12,350 bases of DNA from Candidatus Omnitrophota bacterium. GTDB lineage: Bacteria > Ratteibacteria > UBA8468 > B48-G9 > JAFGKM01. The stretch covers positions 1 through 12,350 of the forward strand of contig JAMWDI010000011.1 of the NCBI GenBank assembly GCA_023819375.1, read 5' to 3'. The notes below the pieces were generated by a model. The model had not been told where the DNA came from. It worked only from the letters and a program-made list of their open reading frames with translations, and searched no databases. Within the stretch, counting starts at the first letter, position 1. Each line of letters opens with the position of its first letter. Position numbers and translations under genes: made by a program. Below are positions 6,179-12,350 of the stretch, piece after piece.

Positions 6179-7081
6179 TTATTCAATTACTTCAAATCCT
6201 TCATTTTTAAAAAAATTAATTGCAAATTTTAATTTTTCTTCCAGAATATTATCATCAAAAATTTTGTAAGGACAGGGTAAATTTAGTGCTTTATATTTAC
6301 TCTTTCCAAAGTAATTAAATTTAAGAAATTCAATCTTAATTTCTTTAAAATTTTCTAATTTATTAACTATCTTTTTTAATTCCTCTTGGCTATCGTTAAA
6401 TTCAGGAATAATTGGAATTCTTATAACAATCTCTTTTTTTTCTTTTCTTAAGTTGTCTAAATTTTCAAGTATTAAATTTAAGTCTCCACCTGTTGCTTCT
6501 TTTAATTTTTTTTCATCACCAGATTTAAAATCATAAAGAAAAAGGTCTGTAAATTCAATAGCATTTTCAAAAAAATTCCATTTTACACATCCCGCTGTTT
6601 CAATACAAGTATGAATTTTCTCCTCTTTAAGTTTTTTAAATAATTCTCTAATAAATTCGGAATATAAAAGTGGTTCTCCACCAGATGCAGTTATACCCCC
6701 ATTTGAATTTTCATAGAAATCTTTATCCCTTATAATTTTTTTATATACATCTTCTAACTCCATATATTCACCACATTTTAAAATTGTTTCTGTTGGGCAT
6801 ACAGAAGCACATTTAAAACATCCTTTGCATTTTTCTTTATTGTAAACTATTTTTTTTTCTTCTTCTAAAAATGTTAAAGCAAACTCTGGACAATTCCTCA
6901 CACAACTTAAGCATAATATACATTTATCCCAGTAAAACATCAATTCTGGACTATCTTTTTTTGATTCTGGATTATGACACCACCAGCAATTTAAATTACA
7001 TCCTTTAAAAAAGATTGTTGTTCTTATACCTGGACCATCATGAATACAAAACCTTTGAATATTGAAAATTAATGCTTTCAT
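6179..7081 (-). CDS. Glycyl radical enzyme activating enzyme (radical SAM)
   Basis: A 300-residue activase. The radical-SAM cluster motif is GCNLNCWWCHNPES (CxxxCxxC) near residues 28-35, preceded by IHDGPGIRTTIFFKGC, the family signature. It is followed by two ferredoxin-type [4Fe-4S] motifs (CILCLSCVRNCP near 54-64 and CKGCFKCASVCP near 85-95), as in activases of dehydratase- and decarboxylase-type GREs but not of pyruvate formate-lyase. GGITASGGEPLL is the SAM-contact motif. It would reductively cleave SAM and abstract H from the C-terminal Gly of the partner GRE. Its ATG overlaps the stop of the upstream GRE by 4 nt (ATGA), so that GRE is certainly a partner. As the only activase seen, it may serve both GREs. 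Confidence 0.95.
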   Translation of the reverse strand: MKALIFNIQRFCIHDGPGIRTTIFFKGCNLNCWWCHNPESKKDSPELMFYWDKCILCLSCVRNCPEFALTFLEEEKKIVYNKEKCKGCFKCASVCPTETILKCGEYMELEDVYKKIIRDKDFYENSNGGITASGGEPLLYSEFIRELFKKLKEEKIHTCIETAGCVKWNFFENAIEFTDLFLYDFKSGDEKKLKEATGGDLNLILENLDNLRKEKKEIVIRIPIIPEFNDSQEELKKIVNKLENFKEIKIEFLKFNYFGKSKYKALNLPCPYKIFDDNILEEKLKFAINFFKNEGFEVIE

Positions 7082-9234
7082 TTTCTTGCCCTTTCTATTA
7101 TTGCATCTTGCAACTCTTCTTCAAGTTGAATAAAAAAGTCAGAATATCCACCAACTCTTACCATTAAATCTCTATATTTTTCCGGCTCATTTTTTGCTTT
7201 AATTAATATCTCTTTACTTACAACTGTTATCTGAATCTGAAATCCTCCATTTTTAAAATGTGTCTTTATAAGGTCAATAAATTTTTCTTTGTCTCTTTTT
7301 GTTTTTAAAATAGAACCTTCTATATGTAAATTAACAACTACCCCTCCTATTGCCCTTTTCAAATTTAACTTTTCTACACTTTTTAAAATCCCAGTTATTC
7401 CCTCTTTAGCCCTACCTTGCATACCTGCTAAACTATCCGCAAGTGGTGTATTTGCTTTCCTTCCATCAGGAGTTGCCATTGTATCAAGTCCAAAGGGTAA
7501 ATGCATTCTCCAGACAAGAAAACCAGGATAATATCTTGACAATGGAGTTCTATATTTTAAAACCTCATCACAGAAAAAATTAAAGAAATATACTGCATAT
7601 TTATCAACCTCATCATTATCTGTTCCATATTTTGGTAATTTATTTATTATTTCCTGTCTCAAATATTCAAATCCATCAAAATTTTTTTCAAGTATTTCTT
7701 TAAACTTTTCAAGTGTAATTTTTTTCTCATCATATACATATTTTTTAATTGAAATTAAGGAATCAACAACATTTGCAAGTCCAACAAGTTGAGGATAAAG
7801 GAAATTATATAATGCTCCTCCTTTCGTTATATCCTTTTCCCTATTTATACAATCATCCACTATTGCAGAAGAAAATGGTTTCGGGTCAAAAATCATCCTT
7901 CTCCAAACAAGACGATTTTGAATAATAGCATTTTTATATACCTGATATGAAAGTTGTTTTTTTACAACTTCAAATAATTTATCAAAATTATCCAATTCAG
8001 AAATATCTCCAGTATCTATTCCCAATTGATTTCCGTTTCTATCTTTGCCTCTATACCATATATATTCAAAAACTTTTGGAAAATTTATATAATCAGCGGT
8101 TACCCATATATAACTTTTTCCTGGAATTGTAATCTCTGTACATGTTGAATGAACAAATTCACACGCATCTTCAATTGGAATACCTACTTCAAGAAGTCCT
8201 TTAGTTATTGTTTCATCACAATATAAAGAAGGATGTCCAAATCCGTCAGAAATCATATCCATTGCTTTTAAAAGTAGCAAATTATCAGTATCCTTACAAA
8301 TAACAATTCCAAGGGATGGGTTTAAAAGACGATTTATATCAACTGCATCAATAATCAATTTTGTACTTTTTGAAAAATATGGTTTTCCATCAGGGGTGCT
8401 ACCACCTATCATTACACTGTCAGGCGAATTATAATACATATTTGTTTTAGCAAAAAAATTACACATTAAAATAATTGCCTTTTCCCATGTTATTTTCCCC
8501 TTATTTAAATCATTCTCAAGATACTCATCCAAATATCTGTCAAGCCGTCCAAGAGAAGAAACATTCGGTATATCAAACTTATTTGCAAGATAAATAAAAA
8601 GAATTGATTGAAGTGCTTCATGAAATGATTCTGCTGGTTCCCAGGGAACCTTTTTACATATTTCAGAAATTTCATAAAATTTGTATCTTCTTTCTTTATC
8701 ATTTTCTTTTTCTGCCATATTTTTTGCAATTTCAGAATATTCTTCACAGTATTTTTTTAACCCTTCAAGAGTTAATTTAACAGAATTCAAAAACTCAATT
8801 TTCTCTATATCTTCTGGAATAGAAGGGTTTAATTTTGAAAGTTTCCCACATATCTGATAATAAATATTTTTAATGCCTGTTTTCAAAATTTTTCTATAAT
8901 TTGGTGCAAAATGTCCTGTCTGTCCACCTCTTTTTATCTCTTCCCAATAAATTTTATATTCTTTGTTAAATTCCTCTTCTAATTTCTTGCATTCATTTTC
9001 ATCAATTTCAGGAATCCAGCCAACAACTAAATCTTCAGGGAAAATCCTCTTTTCAATATTTTCAAAGAGATAATTTAAAGCATATGCATTTTTATAGTAA
9101 AACGAATCAGAATTATAAACTTCTTTTTGTCCTTTACTTTTTAAATATGTTATTATCATATGTGAGAAATATTTACCTGTTTTATATCTATATGAATTTT
9201 TTATCCTTTCAGAAAAAATTTTTAAGTTATCCAT
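7078..9234 (-). CDS. Glycyl radical enzyme, PFL-like dehydratase/lyase type (GRE1)
   Basis: A 718-residue glycyl radical enzyme, complete. Seen: GGQTGHFAPNYRKILKTG (N-terminal family motif, residues 103-120), thiyl-radical Cys365 in STCTEITIPGKS, ATPDGRKANTPLADS, and the C-terminal glycyl radical loop VRVGGYSDFF with the radical Gly at 696. The Glu two residues after the Cys (CTE) is the general-base position of dehydratase/lyase-type GREs (CVE in glycerol dehydratase or choline lyase) and is absent in true pyruvate formate-lyase. So I expect elimination or C-X cleavage, not formate chemistry; the substrate is unknown. ATG 9234 is preceded by GGGAGGAG and overlaps the upstream GRE stop by 8 nt. 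Downstream, ATGA couples it to the activase. Confidence 0.93.
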   Translation of the reverse strand: MDNLKIFSERIKNSYRYKTGKYFSHMIITYLKSKGQKEVYNSDSFYYKNAYALNYLFENIEKRIFPEDLVVGWIPEIDENECKKLEEEFNKEYKIYWEEIKRGGQTGHFAPNYRKILKTGIKNIYYQICGKLSKLNPSIPEDIEKIEFLNSVKLTLEGLKKYCEEYSEIAKNMAEKENDKERRYKFYEISEICKKVPWEPAESFHEALQSILFIYLANKFDIPNVSSLGRLDRYLDEYLENDLNKGKITWEKAIILMCNFFAKTNMYYNSPDSVMIGGSTPDGKPYFSKSTKLIIDAVDINRLLNPSLGIVICKDTDNLLLLKAMDMISDGFGHPSLYCDETITKGLLEVGIPIEDACEFVHSTCTEITIPGKSYIWVTADYINFPKVFEYIWYRGKDRNGNQLGIDTGDISELDNFDKLFEVVKKQLSYQVYKNAIIQNRLVWRRMIFDPKPFSSAIVDDCINREKDITKGGALYNFLYPQLVGLANVVDSLISIKKYVYDEKKITLEKFKEILEKNFDGFEYLRQEIINKLPKYGTDNDEVDKYAVYFFNFFCDEVLKYRTPLSRYYPGFLVWRMHLPFGLDTMATPDGRKANTPLADSLAGMQGRAKEGITGILKSVEKLNLKRAIGGVVVNLHIEGSILKTKRDKEKFIDLIKTHFKNGGFQIQITVVSKEILIKAKNEPEKYRDLMVRVGGYSDFFIQLEEELQDAIIERARK

Positions 9235-11350
9235 TATGCTCCTCCCTTTCAAGTATTGACAATTTTAAATCATAACTTAATCTATTGAAATATTCAGAAT
9301 AACCACCAACCCTTACAATAAGGTTCTCATATTTTTCAGGATTTTTAATTGCATCTTTTAGAACTTCCTGGTCAACAACATTTATCTGTAATTGCATTCC
9401 GCTAAGTTCAAAAAATGTTTTTATAAGATTTATAATTGCTTTTTTTGAATTATAATTTTTAAATAATGTCTTTGAAAAACGTATATTTAAAACAAGAGAA
9501 CCAATTCCCTTTTTATAATTAATCTTTGAAATACTTCTTAACATTGCAGTTGGTCCTGATTTATCTCTTCCCTGATGTGGCCCTATTGAATCTGCAATCG
9601 GTTCATTATTTCTTCTACCATCAGGAGTTGCTTTAATACCAATACCAGCACCAACATAGGTAACAAAACAATAGACAACCTGGGATAAACTTCCCTCCTT
9701 TCCAGCACGAATATTTCTGCAATTCATCAAAACAAAATCAGATATCTCTTTTGCAATTTCATCAACTTCATAAATATCATTTCCAAACTTTGGTAATTTT
9801 TTAATTCTATAAAATAAATCTTCATTCCTATAAAAATTATTTTCAAGTGCTTTTATAAATCTGTCTTTTGGATAATTTTCTTCATAAATAATTTTTTTGA
9901 TTGTATATAGTGAATCAGAAACATTTGCAAGTCCTCCGACATTTATAATAGACCAGTTATATCTTGCTCCTCCATTATTAAATTCAATTCCACTTTCAAG
10001 ACAATCATCTATAAATAAACTTCTTATAACCTGAGGTAAATATTTTGCTCTCCATTCCTGATAAAGATTTATTTGATATGCCATTTTTTCTATCTCTAAT
10101 TTTAAAACATTTTTATATTCATTTAAAAAATCTTGGAAAGTTTCGCATATAAGAAGTTTTTTATCAATTACCTCTGATAAAAAACCAACTAAATTAATTC
10201 CACCATCAAGAGAACCTATATTACTTTTTCCATGAATTGTAGTTTCTGTACATCCAACAAAAGCAAAATCAAAAATATCTTTATAATATATATTTAAATG
10301 GTTTTCTTTTAAACCTTCTATATAAAGTTCTTCATTGTACAAAGCAGGAAGACCATTCCCTGTTTCTATAACTTCAATTGCTTTTAAAAATATCTCTTCA
10401 GGCATATCTTTTCTTATTTTTAAAGCAAGATTTGGTCTTCTCTTTCTTTTTATTGCTTCAAGACATATTAAAGTAAGTTCATTATAAGAAGATAAACCAT
10501 TTTTATCACTTCCACCAATAGTAACATTCCAACCATTATTATCATCAAAGTTCTTCCATAAATTTTCTATTATCATTGTTGCTTCTTCTTTTGTTATCTT
10601 GCCTAATTTTTTATCTCTTTCATAATATGTATACCATATATAATCAAATCTTTCAAGAGAATCGCAACCATCAATATAAAATATAAAATTTACTGCAAGG
10701 ACACTTTCAAAAAAATTATCTGGTGGACTTAAAGGAATTTTCCTATAAGCATTCAAAATTCTTTTACTATTTTCATCAAATTCTATTTTTTCAAAATAAT
10801 TAATAATTCTTTTATGCAAATTTAATATCCCATCAAGAATTTCTTTCATTGCAATATAAAATTCAAATTCTTTTTTACTCTTTGCTTTTTTAATACCTTT
10901 TTCTATTGACTCTAAATGATAAATCAACCCCTACTTTAAAACCTTTTCATAATTTGGAATACTATGAGTATAACCCTTCCCACCAATAGTATATTTGGGC
11001 TCAAATAAAGGTTGAGAAGAAAAATAATAATCTAATTTTCTTTTTATCTCTTTCCAAATTTCTTTTTCTTCTGATTTAGATATATTAATGATGTTCTCTA
11101 AATTCTGTTTTGAATAACCAATTGAATAGGAGTAATTGTAGTTTAGAATATTATTATAAGTTTTGTAGATAAAATTTTTCCCAGATGGATATAGATAAGT
11201 TCCATTATATTTTTCTAATTCAACATTTTCTAATTGTCTTTTAATACCCCTTGCAATTCTTAATATTGGAGAAGCACTCTCATTTTCAAAAAAACCACTT
11301 GCAAAAAATTCCTTTTTCTCAAATAAAAAATCTTTTAATTCTTTATCCAT
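9227..11350 (-). pseudogene. Second glycyl radical enzyme (GRE2), interrupted by an in-frame TAG
   Basis: The whole span is one 707-codon GRE frame broken only by TAG at 10931-10933 (codon 140). Before it: GGKGYTHSIPNYEKVLK; after it: GLIYHLESIEKGIKK. The paralogue GRE1 reads PNYRKILKTGIKN here, so the amber replaces one ordinary, non-catalytic residue (Thr119 of GRE1). The rest is undamaged: Cys367 in FVGCTETTIHGKS, ATPDGRRNNEPIADS, HQGRDKSGPTA and radical Gly683 in VRVGGYSEYF. Without suppression it gives a 139-residue peptide and, if ribosomes restart at TTG 10927 or later, a protein lacking the N-terminal segment. ATG 11350 overlaps the FAH stop by 8 nt and has no strong ribosome binding site, implying coupling. 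It could be a fresh nonsense mutation, a sequencing error or recoding; I favour mutation. Confidence 0.85.
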
Positions 11351-12119
11351 TTTCTTTAATAACAAAATTTTTTAAAGTTCCAATACCTTCTATTTCTACT
11401 TCTATTATATCTCCTTCTTTTAAAAATACAAGTGGTTTTCTTACATATCCAACACCGGAAGGAGTTCCTGTAAGTATTATTGTTCCCGGCAAAAGAGTCA
11501 TCTGTTTTGAAATATAACTGACAATTTGAAAAGGGTTAAATATCATCTTTGAAGTATTTGAGTTCTGCATGATCTTTCCATTCAAAATTGTTTTTATATT
11601 TAAATTTGTTGGGTCTATCTCTGTTTCTATGTATGGACCAATAGGACAAAATGTATCAAATGATTTACCTCTTGCCCATTGTTTATCTTTTTTTAATTGA
11701 CAATCTCTTGCACTAACATCATTTCCACATGTATAACCAAATATATAGTTTTTTGCTTCATTCTCTTTAACATTTTTACATTTTTTACCTATAACAATTA
11801 CAAGTTCACATTCATAATCAACTTCATCAGGTGCTTGATTTGGTAAAATTATAGGTGATAAATGTCCTGTTAGAGAAGTTGTTGCTTTTAAAAATATAAT
11901 TGACTCTGTAGGTACCTCCTTCCATCCTTCTTCTGCATGTTCTTTATAATTTAATCCAAGAGCAATAATATTTGGAGGTGAAACTGGTGGTAAAAATTTA
12001 ATCTCATCAATATTGTAAGTTTCATTATTTTCTTCAAATTTGTCCTGGAAAGGTATCCAGTTTATAGTGCAAACTTTATTATGCACAATTAGGAGACATG
12101 GTTGACACTTTATTTTCAA
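11343..12119 (-). CDS. Fumarylacetoacetate hydrolase (FAH) family protein, altered N-terminus
   Basis: The FAH-family core is intact: LPPVSPPNIIALGLNYKEHA, metal ligands Glu103 and Glu105 in DYECELVIVIGK and Asp134 in GNDVSARD (29 residues apart, as in FAHD1-type proteins), RGKSFDTFCPIGP, and TGTPSGVGY. Family members hydrolyse C-C bonds in acylpyruvates, decarboxylate oxaloacetate, isomerise or hydrate, using Mg or Mn. In sugar-acid catabolism they can cleave diketo-deoxy acids. This is the first gene of the GRE operon. The first ~15 residues come from the end of the adjacent IS481-like element. The frame can begin at TTG 12119 or GTG 12086, neither with a ribosome binding site, and the native start (about 20 residues) seems lost. 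Expression may be reduced, or driven from the IS. Confidence 0.85.
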   Translation of the reverse strand: MKIKCQPCLLIVHNKVCTINWIPFQDKFEENNETYNIDEIKFLPPVSPPNIIALGLNYKEHAEEGWKEVPTESIIFLKATTSLTGHLSPIILPNQAPDEVDYECELVIVIGKKCKNVKENEAKNYIFGYTCGNDVSARDCQLKKDKQWARGKSFDTFCPIGPYIETEIDPTNLNIKTILNGKIMQNSNTSKMIFNPFQIVSYISKQMTLLPGTIILTGTPSGVGYVRKPLVFLKEGDIIEVEIEGIGTLKNFVIKENG

Positions 12120-12350
12120 ATTTTTTAATTAAAAAATTCATAGGGATATCATAACCCAGTGCCTGATGTGGTCTATTGAAATTATACTCTATTAAATATT
12201 CTAATAAATTTTTGTTAAATAATTCAACATCATCTGTATAATTCCCTAACTCTAAAAATTCTTCCTCTATCGTTCTTATAAATCTTTCTACTTCTGCATT
12301 ATCTTTTGGTGTCCTTACTCTTGTCCAATAATGTAGCAATGATTTTCTCT
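12079..12350 (-). CDS. IS481-like transposase, C-terminal part (runs off window)
   Basis: The visible segment covers the end of a DDE integrase core: HYWTRVRTPKDNAEVERFIR with the third catalytic acid (Glu in EVERF), then EEEFLELGN and the C-terminal YNFNRPHQALGYDIPMNFL, characteristic of IS481-type (and related IS3-type) transposases. The frame enters from the right edge without a start and ends in TAA 12079-12081. Near its end, ACATGGTTGACA (12096-12107 on the + strand) looks like the subterminal repeat of such elements, so the IS boundary is about 12080-12090. It overlaps the artificial start of the FAH gene. Whether the element is active cannot be judged from this part. Confidence 0.85.
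   Translation of the reverse strand, partial: RKSLLHYWTRVRTPKDNAEVERFIRTIEEEFLELGNYTDDVELFNKNLLEYLIEYNFNRPHQALGYDIPMNFLIKKFENKVSTMSPNCA

Noticed and set aside
7289-7531. Open frame on the + strand within GRE1
   Set aside because: It is opposite the conserved GRE glycine-domain region; no independent start signal.
10900-10933. Pyrrolysine insertion element after the GRE2 TAG
   Set aside because: No stem-loop is apparent just downstream of the codon and the site is not catalytic. Kept only as a check in the findings, not claimed.
1-12350. CRISPR array, tRNA or rRNA
   Set aside because: No regularly spaced repeats and no recognisable tRNA or rRNA segments were seen on either strand.

Overview
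The window is strongly AT-rich, with many ATA and AGA codons. It reads like a genome segment of an anaerobic, probably uncultured bacterium. Anaerobic life is supported by two oxygen-sensitive glycyl radical enzymes (GREs) and their radical-SAM activase. The sequence alone does not fix the phylum.

Left part (1-4603): a decayed region rich in insertion sequences, read mostly on the + strand. At the left edge, a minus-strand gene begins with a strong ribosome binding site that can pair with an upstream complementary segment. Next is a minus-strand DUF2283-like ORF joined in frame to a DUF4258-like tail with no start. A degenerate DDE transposase (642-1837) abuts this pair. It is followed by a 3'-truncated IS110-type recombinase on the minus strand (start 2226). 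The recombinase keeps its ~190-nt upstream non-coding end, which folds on paper into two consecutive stem / internal loop / stem modules, the layout expected of an IS110 bridge RNA. Downstream lie three broken + strand metabolic genes: deoxyhypusine-synthase-like (2468-3496, two frameshifts), an N-terminal fragment of a uroporphyrinogen-decarboxylase-like protein (3500-3823), and a nitrilase-family protein lacking its N-terminus (3824-4603).

Right part (4592-12119): a tight minus-strand operon, transcribed right to left. The order is FAH-family hydrolase, GRE (interrupted by one in-frame TAG), second GRE, GRE-activating enzyme, short-chain dehydrogenase (SDR), and extended-SDR epimerase/dehydratase. 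Junctions are 8-nt overlap, 8-nt overlap, 4-nt ATGA overlap, 10-nt gap and 2-nt gap, so the genes are probably translationally coupled. Family knowledge suggests that a radical dehydratase or lyase acts on a hydroxylated substrate, the SDRs handle oxidation or epimerisation, and the FAH enzyme cleaves or decarboxylates a keto acid. The substrate is unknown. The operon's 5' end is cut by an IS481-like element whose transposase C-terminus runs off the right edge; the insertion seems to have replaced the native N-terminus of the FAH gene.

Two observations stand out: the candidate bridge RNA in the IS110 remnant, and the two-GRE/one-activase operon with CTE active sites and an in-frame amber codon in one GRE. 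No tRNA, rRNA or CRISPR array was seen.
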